From NCBI RefSeq assembly GCF_020400585.1, contig NZ_JAINVF010000020.1, positions 62,001-126,000 on the forward strand: DNA of 64,000 nt, in the 5' to 3' direction. The notes under the pieces are model-generated. The model made no database searches. It was not told the DNA's origin and saw only the letters and a program-made list of their open reading frames with translations. How positions within the stretch are numbered: position 1 is the first letter of the stretch; every line of letters starts with the position of its first letter. Position numbers and translations under genes: made by a program. This DNA comes from Streptomyces sp. NK08204 (GTDB lineage: Bacteria; Actinomycetota; Actinomycetes; Streptomycetales; Streptomycetaceae). Shown in pieces: positions 38,801 through 46,690 of this stretch.

Positions 38801-39229
38801 TCGTACACCTCCAACGCCCCGCGGGGACCGGTCGTGGCCCTCGCCGACGAGGCGACCTCCTCCGACGGCGACATGATCACGGCCGCGTTCAAGCTGCTCA
38901 AGCTGGGCCCGGTCGTGGGCCAGCGCACCTGGGGCGGCGTGGTCGGCATGACCGGCCGCCACCGCCTCGGCGACGGCACGGTGATCACGGTCCCGATGAA
39001 CGCGGCCTGGTTCGACGCGTACGGCTGGTCCGTGGAGAACCGCGGGGTCACCCCCGACCTGGAGATCCAGCGCACCCCGCTGGACTGGGCGGAGGGCCGC
39101 CACGCCCAGCTGGCCGACGCGGTCGAACTGGCCCTGGAACTGCTGGAGACCAACCCCGCGGCCATCCCCCCGGACTACAGCGAGGTCCCCAACCGCTCCA
39201 GGCCCAAGCTTCCGCCCCGGCCGGTCTAG
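35861..39229 (+). CDS. Tricorn-type protease (S41 family)
   Basis: A 1122-residue cytosolic peptidase that degrades oligopeptides downstream of the proteasome in archaea and actinobacteria. Two beta-propeller regions (about 1-330 and 340-660), a C1 helical domain, a PDZ domain (about 800-870) and a C2 catalytic core. The catalytic His is in LGTSHAYV (His777) and the nucleophile Ser in SSDGDM (about Ser1001). Residues 413-452 are a Pro/Gly/Ser repeat insertion encoded by 30-base units. GTG 35861 follows GGAAAA; an ATG just upstream is out of frame. Confidence 0.92.
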   Translation: MSYLRLPHLIGDLLCFVTEDDLWLAPLDTPGRAWRLTVDRTKAGPPRFSPDGRHIAYTSWRSLVPEIHVVAVDGGPARQLTYWGSADTRVCGWTPDGDILAVASHGEPFSYFTWAYKVSADGDPGRKLPWGPVSDIQVADIEAGHRTLLLTGTPPHEPASWKRYRGGAMGRLWLHGQRLLEDIDGHLESPMFVGGRIAFLSDHEGTGNLYSCAYDGSDLRRHTDHDAFYARAASTDGARVVYQCAGELWIVDDLSPDSVPRRLDVRLSGPRAGRRPYLVPAAQNVDGISVDETGRASAVVVRGSLYWLTHRDGPARTITDPPGVRVRLPEMLGSTGQVAYVTDAEGEDAVEIAHLPRASGDRAPRRLASGELGRVLEMVCDPLGERLALASHDGRLLLLDATEEAAAAAGAEDPGGEAPSSTDPGGEAPSSADPGGEALSSADPTSADPGGAVTELIRSVNGPVRDLAFSPDGCWLTWSHPGIGRSLRQIKLARIKDRLVVDVTNGRFEDENPVFTRDGRYLAFLSWRGFDPVYDVHTGDLSFPLGCRPYLVPLSSATPSPFALNPEGRPAAGGLDPVEDEEAGESGAVTVEVEGLESRVTPFPVIASKYSALCPVAGGGLVWLRWPISGALGETFANPADISGRPTLEHFNIAKAKKSELVGDLDWFGVSGDGTRLVVVDEDELRAVPSTEPGDSDTTVWIDLRRVLHKVDPAAEWRQAYDEAGRLIRAYFWDPGMCGIDWDAVLDQYRPLVERVATPDEFADLLREVLGELGTSHAYVAAARRNEGPPHYQRRQGLLGANFVRREGRWTVKRILPGESSDPKARSPLSGTGIREGAVLTHVDGRPVDPVTGPFPLLAGSGGTTVELTFTPAEGEAGHPRRVAVVPLVEERPLRYQDWVAKRRAVVRELSGGKCGYLHIPDMGGSGWAQFNRDLRMEVSRPALIVDVRGNAGGHISELVIEKLTRTILGWDLTRDAQPVSYTSNAPRGPVVALADEATSSDGDMITAAFKLLKLGPVVGQRTWGGVVGMTGRHRLGDGTVITVPMNAAWFDAYGWSVENRGVTPDLEIQRTPLDWAEGRHAQLADAVELALELLETNPAAIPPDYSEVPNRSRPKLPPRPV
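37097..37216 (+). repeat. 30-base minisatellite within the tricorn gene
   Basis: Three near-identical 30-base units (37097-37126, 37127-37156, 37157-37186), each coding DPGGEAPSSA-like peptide, then two 15-base partial units. All are in frame and extend a propeller loop or linker. Copy number probably varies between strains. Confidence 0.9.
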
Positions 39230-39242
39230 CACCACGGACGGA

Positions 39243-39270
39243 GGGCGCCCTCCTCGAAAGGAGGGCGCCC
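39243..39270. terminator. Hairpin terminator after tricorn gene
   Basis: A perfect 12-bp stem (GGGCGCCCTCCT / AGGAGGGCGCCC) closed by a CGAA loop, between the convergent tricorn and Gln-rich genes. Confidence 0.85.
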
Positions 39271-39301
39271 CACGGAAACCGGCCGGAGCCGAGCGCAACG
39301 G

Positions 39302-39598
39302 CTACGCGTCGTAGTCGCGGTCGAAGCGCTCCCGCATCTCCTGCTCGGTGTCCTCGATGTCGCGCAGGTTCTCGCGGCCACGGCCCTGCTGCTGGCCACG
39401 CTGCGGCGACTGCTGGCCACGCTGCGGCGACTGCTGGCCACGCTGCGGCGACTGCTGACCGCGCTGGGACGACTGCTGACCGCGCTGCGGCGACTGCTGA
39501 CCGCCCTGCTGGGCCTTCTCACGGGCCTGGTCGGCCTTCTGTCGGCCCTGTTCCCGCGTCGCGCCGGCCTTCTCCTGGAACTGGTCCTTCGTACCCAT
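39302..39598 (-). CDS. Small Gln-rich protein with heptapeptide repeats
   Basis: A 98-residue, very hydrophilic protein. A charged N-terminus (MGTKDQFQEKAGATREQG) is followed by about six tandem GQQSPQR units (residues 33-72) and an acidic C-terminus (RDIEDTEQEMRERFDRDYD). The DNA repeat is 21 bases long. ATG 39598 has GGAG upstream. The N-terminus vaguely recalls CsbD-like stress proteins, but I assign no function. Likely disordered. Confidence 0.75.
   Translation of the reverse strand: MGTKDQFQEKAGATREQGRQKADQAREKAQQGGQQSPQRGQQSSQRGQQSPQRGQQSPQRGQQSPQRGQQQGRGRENLRDIEDTEQEMRERFDRDYDA
39389..39512 (-). repeat. 21-base tandem repeat coding GQQSPQR
   Basis: About six tandem copies of a 21-base unit (plus-strand CTGCTGGCCACGCTGCGGCG), slightly diverged at both ends, entirely inside the small Gln-rich gene and in frame. 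Confidence 0.85.
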
Positions 39599-39687
39599 GT
39601 GGGTTCACTCCATGGTGGGTGAGGGGGATCGGCCCCTTGGCGGGGCCTCGACCAGATTCACACGGGCGAACACGCGGCGCATCTGGA

Positions 39688-40572
39688 TCAGTTACGGTCC
39701 GTAGCCCTCGCCGCCTCATCCGCGGCGCCACCTGCGCCGACGAGTCCGGAACTCATCCCCCTCAGACGGGGCGCGAACCGCCGCACCTCGCGCTGCCCGA
39801 CGACACCGATGAGCCCCGGCAGGTACCCGCGCACGCCCTGCATCCCGCGCAGCCACCACTGCCCGTACACGTGCGCGGAGCGCCGCTCGATCCCGGCGAC
39901 GAGCCGGTCCACCGCCGGGCCCAGCGGGTAGGTCTTGTTCGACGGCCACGGCAGCCGCTGGCGCAGCTCCCGCATGACGTCGTCCTGGTCGGCGCCGCGC
40001 ACCATGTCGGTGTCGGTCCAGGACAGGTACCCGACGCCGACGCGCACGCCCTGGTAGCCGACCTCGGCGCGCAGACTGTGCGCGTACGCTTCCACGCCCG
40101 ACTTGGACGCGCAGTACGCCGTCATCATCGGCGCCGGGGTGATCGCGGCGAGCGAGGCGATCTGGAGCAGATAGCCGCGGCTGTCGGTCAGCGCCGGCAG
40201 GAACGCGCGAGCCGTCACCGCCGAGCCGATCAGGTTCACCTCGATCACCCGCCGCCAGGCCTGCGGATCGGAGTCGACGAAGGGCCCGCCGGCCGCCACC
40301 CCGGCGTTGGCGACCACGATGTCGACCTTCCCGAAGCGCTCCTTCACCTCCCGTGCGACCCGGCTCATCGTCTCGTGGTCGGTCACGTCGGCGTACCAGT
40401 AGGCGCTGTCGCTGTGGAGCCGTCCGGAGACGTCCTTGAGCGCCTCCTCCTCCAGGCCGACCAGCGCGACCTTCGCGCCACGCGCGGAGAGCTTGCGCGC
40501 CAGCAGCTCGCCGACGCCGCGCGCCGCTCCGGTGACGACGGCGACCTGCCCTTCGAGGCTGACCCTGCTCAT
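39688..40572 (-). CDS. Short-chain dehydrogenase/reductase
   Basis: A 294-residue SDR. The cofactor motif is TGAARGVGE (residues 14-22), with NAG at ANAGVAAGG, catalytic Ser in QIASLAAITP and the YCASK active site. The C-terminus is longer than minimal SDRs (about 45 extra residues with WWLRGMQGVRGYLPG). ATG 40572 overlaps the hydrolase stop (ATGA). Last gene of the FMO-hydrolase-SDR operon. Confidence 0.92.
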   Translation of the reverse strand: MSRVSLEGQVAVVTGAARGVGELLARKLSARGAKVALVGLEEEALKDVSGRLHSDSAYWYADVTDHETMSRVAREVKERFGKVDIVVANAGVAAGGPFVDSDPQAWRRVIEVNLIGSAVTARAFLPALTDSRGYLLQIASLAAITPAPMMTAYCASKSGVEAYAHSLRAEVGYQGVRVGVGYLSWTDTDMVRGADQDDVMRELRQRLPWPSNKTYPLGPAVDRLVAGIERRSAHVYGQWWLRGMQGVRGYLPGLIGVVGQREVRRFAPRLRGMSSGLVGAGGAADEAARATDRN

Positions 40573-41561
40573 GCGCTCTCCTCGCTGTGCACGGGGGTGG
40601 ACTGGGTGTGGGGCTGGGGGCGGGGGTGGGGCTGGGTGTAACCCGGGGCGGACCGGGTGGTGGCGACGTACGTGGTGACGAGCTCCCGAATCCTGCCGGT
40701 CACCAGTTCGGGGGCTTCGACCGGGCTCATGTGTCCGACGCCGGTCAGCTCGGTCAGGCCCACGCACTGCGGCAGCGCGGCGGCCAGCGTGCGGGCGTGC
40801 ACGAGGGGCGTGAGCCTGTCGGACGCGCCGTGCACGATCGCCGTCGGCATGTGCAACTCCCGTACGCCGTGGTCGAGATCGAGCGCCTCCAGCACGCGCG
40901 CCCACGCCTGGCGCACGGCGCGCGGGCAGGCGTGCACGATCCGGGCGCACGCCTCCACCCTGTGCGGGGCCGAACCGGCCCCCATGGTCGCGTTCTTGAG
41001 GATGCTCTTCGCGACCGGCGTGACCGGTCCGAGCGCGGCGCGCGAGCCGAGAATGCGCCCGGTGATCCAGGTGCGCACCCGCCCGGCGCGTATCGGCACC
41101 ACGCTCGACTCCGCGACCAGCCGTGAACTGCCGGTGCTGCACAGCAGGACGGCGGCGGCGTGTTCCCGCAGGCGCGGGCGCGTGGCGGCGGCCATGACCG
41201 TCATGCCGCCCATGGAGTGCCCGGCGATCAGGGCCTTCTCCCCGGGCCCGAGCGTCTCGGCGAGCACTGCTTCGAGGTCGTCCGCCAGCGCTTGGGTGGT
41301 GCACACGGGGCTTGCGGGACTGCGTCCGTGCCCCCTCTGGTCGTATGCGATGACCCGGTGGTCGGTCGCCAGGTCCCGTATCTGGGCTGCCCAGAAGGCG
41401 GTGGAACAGGTCCACCCGTGGGCGAGGACGACGGGCGGCGCGTTGTCGGGCCCGTGCACCTCCACGTGCAGCCGTGCGCCGTCGGCGGATACGACGGTGA
41501 TTTCCCGGGCGGGGGCGGGCGGGGCGTAGGGCCCGCTGGTGACGGCGGCGGGACGGCTCAT
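40569..41561 (-). CDS. Alpha/beta hydrolase
   Basis: A 330-residue alpha/beta-hydrolase. Oxyanion region VVLAHGWTCST, nucleophile elbow GHSMGG, and the Asp and His of the triad in HGASDRLTPL and GVGHMSPVEAP. ATG 41561 overlaps the FMO stop and its own stop overlaps the SDR start, so all three are coupled. An esterase after a Baeyer-Villiger oxygenase could hydrolyse the ester or lactone product; this is inference from context. The C-terminal 25 residues are a Pro/His/Gln-rich tail. Confidence 0.9.
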   Translation of the reverse strand: MSRPAAVTSGPYAPPAPAREITVVSADGARLHVEVHGPDNAPPVVLAHGWTCSTAFWAAQIRDLATDHRVIAYDQRGHGRSPASPVCTTQALADDLEAVLAETLGPGEKALIAGHSMGGMTVMAAATRPRLREHAAAVLLCSTGSSRLVAESSVVPIRAGRVRTWITGRILGSRAALGPVTPVAKSILKNATMGAGSAPHRVEACARIVHACPRAVRQAWARVLEALDLDHGVRELHMPTAIVHGASDRLTPLVHARTLAAALPQCVGLTELTGVGHMSPVEAPELVTGRIRELVTTYVATTRSAPGYTQPHPRPQPHTQSTPVHSEESA

Positions 41562-43117
41562 GCGGCGGCCCCGCTCTTCTTCCCGGCCGAGTTCCTGGCG
41601 GTGTTCCCGGCCGTGCGCGCGTTCTTCCCCTCGGGCTCGTCCGCCTCCGGCTCGCGGACGACCTCGTACTCCGACAGGTCCACATGCCGGGTCGCACGCC
41701 GGAACTCGGTCGTGGTGCCGGGCCAGATGGTGGTGTTGCGGCCGCTCGCGTCCAGGTACCAGCTGGTGCAGCCGCCGGTGTTCCACACGGTCCGCTTCAT
41801 GCGCTCCTGGACCCTGTGGTTCCAGGCGTCCACGGCGGCGGGCCGGGCGTCGAGGGCGGTACGGCCTCCGAGGACGTCGAGCTGGCGCAGGTAGTCGGCC
41901 ATGTAGTTCAGCTGGGACTCGATCATGAGGATCATGGAGGAGTTGCCGAGGCCGGTGTTGGGCCCGATGATCGTCATCCAGTTCGGGAAGCCCGCGGCCG
42001 AGACGCCGCGCAGCGCCTGCATGCCGTTCTTCCAGGACTCCGCGAGGGTGTGGCCGGCCGCGCCGACCACGCGCTCGGCGATGGGCATGTCCGTGACGTG
42101 GAAGCCCGTACCGAAGATGATCGCGTCGACCTCGGCCTCGGTGCCGTCGGCGGCGACGACGGTGGAGCCGCGGATCTCGCTCAGCCCGCTGGCGACGACA
42201 TCCACGTTGGGCTTGGCGAGCGCCGGGTAGTACTCGCTGGACAGCAGGATGCGCTTGCAGCCGATGCGGTAGTCGGGGGTGAGCTTGGCGCGCAGGACCG
42301 GGTCCTTGATCGCGCGGGTCATGTTCCGCCTGGCCAGCTTCTCGACCAGGCCCAGTTCGTCGGGGTGCTTGGTGAACGCCTGAACCTGCAGCTCCCGGAT
42401 GCCCCACAGCAGCCCGCGGCGGAGCTGGGTGGTGAAGGGCAGCGCCCGGTGCAGCCGGCGCTCGACGCCGCTGACGGCGCGGTCCATGCGGGGCATCACC
42501 CACGGGGGCGTGCGCTGGAAGACGGTGAGCCGGCCGGCCTCGCGCTGGACGGCGGGCACGATCTGGATGGCTGAGGCACCGGTGCCGACCATGGCGACGC
42601 GCTTGCCGCGCAGGTCGTAGTCGTGGTCCCAGCGGGCGGAGTGGAACACCTTGCCCGGGAAGGACTCGAGCCCCGGGATCTGCGGGACCTTGGGGTCGGA
42701 CAGCGGCCCCGTGGCGGAGACCACGACATCGGCGGACAGCGGCCCGCGGGTGGTCTCGATGTTCCAGCGCAGCTTCCCTCCGTCCCAGCTCATCAGCTTC
42801 ACCTCGGAGCCGAAGCGGATGTGCGGGCGCAGGCCGAAGACGTCGGTGACGTGCTCCAGGTAGGCACGGATGTGTTCCTGCCCGGAGAAGGTCCGCGGCC
42901 AGTCGGGATTGGGCGCGAAGGAGAAGGAGTACAGGTGCGAGGGCACGTCACAGGCGCAGCCCGGGTAGCTGTTGTCCCGCCAGGTGCCTCCGACGCTGTC
43001 CGCCCGCTCCAGGACGACGAAGTCGGTGATCCCTTCCCGGCGCAGCCGCACGGCGGCTCCCAGCCCGCCGAACCCGGACCCGATCACCGCCACCCGTACA
43101 TGCTCGTGCTCGGCCAT
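41558..43117 (-). CDS. Flavin monooxygenase, Baeyer-Villiger type
   Basis: A 519-residue flavoprotein. FAD-binding GSGFGGLGAA near the N-terminus, the Baeyer-Villiger fingerprint FxGxxxHxxxWD seen exactly as FPGKVFHSARWD (about 155-166), and the NADPH motif VGTGASAIQI. It should insert oxygen next to a ketone using NADPH. ATG 43117 follows GGAGGC. First gene of a coupled operon whose order (FMO, hydrolase, SDR) recalls the mycobacterial mymA-lipR-sadH genes. Divergent from a MerR regulator. Confidence 0.92.
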   Translation of the reverse strand: MAEHEHVRVAVIGSGFGGLGAAVRLRREGITDFVVLERADSVGGTWRDNSYPGCACDVPSHLYSFSFAPNPDWPRTFSGQEHIRAYLEHVTDVFGLRPHIRFGSEVKLMSWDGGKLRWNIETTRGPLSADVVVSATGPLSDPKVPQIPGLESFPGKVFHSARWDHDYDLRGKRVAMVGTGASAIQIVPAVQREAGRLTVFQRTPPWVMPRMDRAVSGVERRLHRALPFTTQLRRGLLWGIRELQVQAFTKHPDELGLVEKLARRNMTRAIKDPVLRAKLTPDYRIGCKRILLSSEYYPALAKPNVDVVASGLSEIRGSTVVAADGTEAEVDAIIFGTGFHVTDMPIAERVVGAAGHTLAESWKNGMQALRGVSAAGFPNWMTIIGPNTGLGNSSMILMIESQLNYMADYLRQLDVLGGRTALDARPAAVDAWNHRVQERMKRTVWNTGGCTSWYLDASGRNTTIWPGTTTEFRRATRHVDLSEYEVVREPEADEPEGKNARTAGNTARNSAGKKSGAAA

Positions 43118-43150
43118 CGACGAAGCCTCCACGCATCACCTAGAAACCAT

Positions 43151-43166
43151 GCCAGTGATTACTGGC
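43151..43166. promoter_or_regulatory. Inverted repeat between FMO operon and merR-type gene
   Basis: GCCAGT-GATT-ACTGGC, perfect 6+6, located 34-49 bases upstream of the FMO start and 85 upstream of the divergent MerR gene. It is a likely operator for the divergent regulator or another dimeric repressor. Confidence 0.5.
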
Positions 43167-43250
43167 GCAATGGGACTGTAGAGCAGCTCCGTACCGAGCG
43201 ATAGGGGTCACGGAAGGAAAGTTACCGGCGGTACAACATAGGCTGCGCAC

Positions 43251-43916
43251 GTGGCAGAGGAAGCGGGACACCCGGGGGAACGGCGCGAGTACCGGATGGA
43301 GGAGCTGGCGCGCCTGGCCGGCATCACCGTGCGCACGCTGCGCTTCTACCGCGAACGCAAGCTGATCCCGCCACCGCGCCGCGAGGGCCGTATCGCCTGG
43401 TACGACGACCACCACCTGGCCCGCCTGCGCACGATCGCGGCGCTGCTGGAGCGCGGTCACACCCTCAGCGGCATCGCCGAACTCGCGGAGGCCCTCGACC
43501 AGGGCCGCGACGTCGCCGACGTCCTCGGCGTCGGCACCCCCACCGAGGAGGAACCGGTCCGGCTCACCCCCGAGGAACTCGCCGCCCGCTTCGAGGGCGA
43601 GGTCACCCCGGAGAACCTGGCCGCCGCCATGGAGCTGGGCTACCTCGGCACCGACGGCGACGAGATCGTCCACATCAGCCGCCGCCTGCTGGACGTCTCC
43701 TCCGCGCTGGTCCGCGAGGGCATTCCGCTCGCGGAGGTCCTCGCGGCCGGCGCCCGCGTCCGCGAGCACGCCGACGCCCTCGCCGAACTCTTCGCCGACC
43801 TGATCCTGCGCCACGCCCCCGAGGAGGACCTGCACCGCCTGCGCCCCCTCGCCCGCAGCGTGGTGGAGGCGGAGCTGTCCCTGGCGCTGGACCGCCGCCT
43901 GAGCAAGCGCGGTTGA
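43251..43916 (+). CDS. MerR-family transcriptional regulator
   Basis: A 221-residue regulator. The N-terminal MerR DNA-binding domain is EYRMEELARLAGITVRTLRFYRERKLIPPP with wing RREGRIAWYDDHHLARL, followed by a dimer coiled coil and a C-terminal effector domain of about 120 residues. There are no cysteines, so it is not a metal or redox sensor; a small organic effector is likely. It is divergent from the FMO operon, its probable target. Confidence 0.92.
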   Translation: MAEEAGHPGERREYRMEELARLAGITVRTLRFYRERKLIPPPRREGRIAWYDDHHLARLRTIAALLERGHTLSGIAELAEALDQGRDVADVLGVGTPTEEEPVRLTPEELAARFEGEVTPENLAAAMELGYLGTDGDEIVHISRRLLDVSSALVREGIPLAEVLAAGARVREHADALAELFADLILRHAPEEDLHRLRPLARSVVEAELSLALDRRLSKRG

Positions 43917-43947
43917 GCCGCCCCGTCCTCCCTGCCGGCCGACGGCC

Positions 43948-44751
43948 CTACTGGTCGTACACCACGGTGACCGGCGCATGGTCGGACCACCGCTCGGCGT
44001 GTGTGGCCGCGCGTTCGACGAAGCCCTTGACCGCCTTGGCCGCGAGGCCGGGCGTGGCCACGTGGTAGTCGATGCGCCATCCCGAATCGTTGTCGAAGGC
44101 CCGTCCGCGGTACGACCACCACGTGTACGGCCCCTCCGTATCGGGGTGCAGGGCCCGTACGACGTCGACGTAGCCGCCGTCCTGCGCGTCGAACACCCGG
44201 GTCAGCCAGTCGCGTTCCTCGGGCAGGAAGCCGGAGTTCCTGGTGTTGCCGCGCCAGTTCTTCAGGTCGGCCTGCCGGTGGGCGATGTTCCAGTCGCCGC
44301 AGACGACCACCTCCCGCCCGTCGGCGGCGGCCCGCTCGCGCAGCTGCTTGAGGTGGGCGAGGAACTCGCCCATGAAGCGCATCTTCTCGTCCTGCCGTTC
44401 GGTGCCGACCTCACCGGAGGGCAGGTAGAGGGAGACGACGGTGACCCCGGGCAGGTCGGCCTCCGCGTAGCGCCCGCTGCCGTCGAACTCGGCCGAGCCG
44501 AAGCCGACCCGGACCCGGTCGGGTTCGCGCCGGGTGTAGAGGGAGACGCCGGCGCGGCCCTTGGCGGCGGCCGGGGCGTGCACGACGTGCCAGCCGTCGG
44601 GCTGCCGTACCTCCTCGGGCAGCTGGTGCGGCTCGGCGCGGACCTCCTGCAGGCACACGACGTCCGCGGAGGTCTGGGCGAGCCACTCCACGAAGCCCTT
44701 CCTGGCGGCGGCCCGCAGCCCGTTCACGTTCACGGAGGTCACAGTCAGCAC
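43948..44751 (-). CDS. xth: Exodeoxyribonuclease III
   Basis: AP endonuclease/3'-5' exonuclease for base-excision repair, 267 residues. Motifs: TSVNVNGLRAA (metal Asn), CLQEVRA (catalytic Glu), CGDWNIAHRQADLKN, and the C-terminal WRIDYHVATPG and SDHAPV. Start GTG 44751 gives the canonical N-terminus. Convergent with the MerR gene (31-base gap) and divergent from a GNAT gene. Confidence 0.94.
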   Translation of the reverse strand: MLTVTSVNVNGLRAAARKGFVEWLAQTSADVVCLQEVRAEPHQLPEEVRQPDGWHVVHAPAAAKGRAGVSLYTRREPDRVRVGFGSAEFDGSGRYAEADLPGVTVVSLYLPSGEVGTERQDEKMRFMGEFLAHLKQLRERAAADGREVVVCGDWNIAHRQADLKNWRGNTRNSGFLPEERDWLTRVFDAQDGGYVDVVRALHPDTEGPYTWWSYRGRAFDNDSGWRIDYHVATPGLAAKAVKGFVERAATHAERWSDHAPVTVVYDQ

Positions 44752-44817
44752 CAGGGCACGATACCGGCACACTGGTCTGAGTCCGCCAACCCGCTGCACA
44801 GAGGTTCGATACCCAGC

Positions 44818-45294
44818 ATGAACATCCGCCGTGTCCGTTTCGATCACCCCGACGCCGTGAAGCTCAACGACGAGGTCCAGGCCGAGTACGCCGAGCGTTA
44901 CGGCGACGAGGGCGATGCCACCGTCCTCCACGCGATGGACTTCGACCCGCCCCGTGGCGTCTACCTGATCGCCTATGACGAGTTCGACCGCCCCGTGGCC
45001 ACCGGTGGCTGGCGCAGCCAGGACCGCAACGAGGAGGGCAACGAGGACGGGGACGCCGAGCTGAAGCGCATGTTCGTCGTGGCGGAGATGCGCGGCCGGG
45101 GACTGGCCCGCCGCATCCTGGGGGCACTGGAGGAGGACGCCCGCGCGGCCGGCCGGGTCCGCATGGTCCTGGAGACCGGCACCAAGCAGCCGGAGGCCAT
45201 CGCCCTGTACGCCTCGTCCGGCTACGAGCCCTGCACGCCCTTCGGCTACTACCGCCACTACCCGGAGAGCCGCTGCTTCGCGAAGAAGCTGTAG
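44818..45294 (+). CDS. GNAT-family N-acetyltransferase
   Basis: A 158-residue GNAT acetyltransferase. The acetyl-CoA loop is MFVVAEMRGRGLARRILGALEE (about residues 84-105), then LETGTKQPEAIALYASSGYE. Substrate unknown. ATG 44818. The gene ends just before a terminator hairpin and a tRNA gene in the opposite orientation. Confidence 0.9.
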   Translation: MNIRRVRFDHPDAVKLNDEVQAEYAERYGDEGDATVLHAMDFDPPRGVYLIAYDEFDRPVATGGWRSQDRNEEGNEDGDAELKRMFVVAEMRGRGLARRILGALEEDARAAGRVRMVLETGTKQPEAIALYASSGYEPCTPFGYYRHYPESRCFAKKL

Positions 45295-45300
45295 ACACGA

Positions 45301-45336
45301 TGAAGCCCCGGTCGGCTTCCGCCGATCGGGGCTTCA
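45301..45336. terminator. Hairpin terminator between GNAT gene and tRNA-Ala
   Basis: A stem of about 16 bp with one wobble (TGAAGCCCCGGTCGGC paired with its complement) and a TTCC loop, directly after the GNAT stop and eight bases from the tRNA 3' end. It can serve both convergent units. Confidence 0.85.
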
Positions 45337-45343
45337 TGCTGCG

Positions 45344-45417
45344 TGGACCTGAGGGGATTTGAACCCCTGGCCCCCTCGATGCGAACGAGGTGCGCTACCG
45401 GACTGCGCCACAGGCCC
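45344..45417 (-). tRNA. tRNA-Ala (anticodon CGC)
   Basis: A 74-base cloverleaf on the minus strand. Acceptor GGGCCTG pairs with CAGGTCC and contains the G3:U70 pair, the main alanine identity element. The D-arm is GCGC-AGTCCGGTA-GCGC, the anticodon arm CCTCG-TTCGCAT-CGAGG with anticodon CGC (reads GCG), and the T-arm AGGGG-TTCAAAT-CCCCT. The discriminator is A; CCA is not encoded (CGCAG follows it). Confidence 0.97.
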
Positions 45418-45431
45418 TTGCAACGAGTGAA

Positions 45432-45461
45432 ACTCTAGCATCCCCGCCGGGGTGCTTGGAA
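45432..45461 (-). promoter_or_regulatory. Promoter of tRNA-Ala
   Basis: On the minus strand, a -35-like TTCCAA (45461-45456) and -10 TAGAGT (45437-45432) with an 18-base spacer lie 15 bases before the tRNA 5' end. Confidence 0.5.
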
Positions 45462-45520
45462 ATCCGTTCCCTGACTGGTCAGAGGCGGGCTCCAGTGGTG
45501 TGACGGCGGTCACCTGCCGA

Positions 45521-46690
45521 TCACTCGTTGGCCGCGCGCGGGCGGTCGCCGTCCTCGTACTGGTCGAACAGAGGGGTGCGTCCGCGCTCACGTGCCCGGC
45601 GCGCGGAGGCGGCACGGCGGGCGTCGCTGCGTCCGTCCGCCGGCCTGTCGCCGGACGCGGGCGCCGGCTCGTCCGCCTCGGTCTGCGGCGCGTGGTCCGC
45701 CTCATGCTCCGGCGCAACCGCACTGGACCGCGCCGAACTCCAGGTGCCGGGTGCTCCCAGGTCCACGTCGGAGGTGGCCCGCGGGGCGACCGGCGCGGTC
45801 ACGTACGTCGGCAGCGGCACGGGCACGGGATCCCAGCTGTCCCCGTGGCCGGGCCGCCGCTGCCGCTCGCGCTGCTGGTCGACCCACTCGGCGTGGTCGG
45901 TCTGCTCGACGAGGGCGCGCCGGTCCGCGGCGAGCGCCGCGGAGAGGCCGGGGTCGGTCGCGGGCTCTGCGCCCTCGTCCGCTTCGTCCGCGCCGGGGTC
46001 CGTGTCGAGGGACGCGCGCCGGCGCGGCTGGCGCTCGCGCAGGCGCTGCGCGGCGGCCTCGGCGCGACGGCGGTCCATCTGGTACGCGAAACGGCGCCGC
46101 TCCTGCGAGCGCAGATGGGCGATGTACGCGCTGAGCAGCACGGCGGGCACGCCGGGCGCCCACAGGAAGGCGAGCCCCCCGACGGCGGCGACGATCGCGC
46201 CGAGCGTGAAGGCGAGGAAGAGCAGCACGGTGGTGCGCCGTCGGCGTGCGAGCACCTTCGAGCGCTGGTCGCGCGCGGCGGCGGCCTGCGCCGACGGCAC
46301 CCGCTGCGACGCGGAGGCGGAGGGCGGCTGGGACGCCGGGACGGCGTCCTGCTCGCGCGCCGGTTCCGCCGTCCCGGGCGCCTCCGGTTCGGCCTCCGTA
46401 CGGACCTGACGGCGGGTCGGAGGCACGGCGAAGGCCCGGACGTCCACCGAATCGGTGACGGCGTCCGGATCGACGGCGTCCGGCTCCCCCTCCTGGGCGG
46501 AGCGCGCCCGCAGGTCCTTGGCGTACCGACGCTCCATCCCCGCCCGTCCGGACAGCAGCCGGATGGCGGTACTGAAGCGTTCAGTCGGACGGGCCTCGTT
46601 CAGCTCGTCCTGCCTACGGAGCCACATCGGCACCAAGTAGGCGGCCCAGGCCCCGACAATGACTGCGTAGATGAGGCCGCTGCTGCTCAC
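45521..46690 (-). CDS. sepX: SepX/GlpR-type membrane cell-division protein
   Basis: A 389-residue protein with an N-terminal membrane helix (LIYAVIVGAWAAYLVPMWL, residues 6-24), a disordered cytoplasmic stretch (about 30-150), two further helices (TVLLFLAFTLGAIVAAVGGLAFLWAPGVPAVLLSAYI region, split by a short turn) and a long charged C-terminal tail. This layout and its position near moeA/galU fit GlpR of Corynebacterium, the membrane receptor of the gephyrin-like Glp, and Streptomyces SepX, which acts with FtsZ in hyphal cross-walls. Assignment is by architecture and synteny. Confidence 0.75.
   Translation of the reverse strand: MSSSGLIYAVIVGAWAAYLVPMWLRRQDELNEARPTERFSTAIRLLSGRAGMERRYAKDLRARSAQEGEPDAVDPDAVTDSVDVRAFAVPPTRRQVRTEAEPEAPGTAEPAREQDAVPASQPPSASASQRVPSAQAAAARDQRSKVLARRRRTTVLLFLAFTLGAIVAAVGGLAFLWAPGVPAVLLSAYIAHLRSQERRRFAYQMDRRRAEAAAQRLRERQPRRRASLDTDPGADEADEGAEPATDPGLSAALAADRRALVEQTDHAEWVDQQRERQRRPGHGDSWDPVPVPLPTYVTAPVAPRATSDVDLGAPGTWSSARSSAVAPEHEADHAPQTEADEPAPASGDRPADGRSDARRAASARRARERGRTPLFDQYEDGDRPRAANE

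Noticed and set aside
39389..39512. Regular repeats that could be taken for a CRISPR array
   Set aside because: Units are 21 bases, tandem without unique spacers, and in frame within a coding sequence. There are no cas genes in the window.
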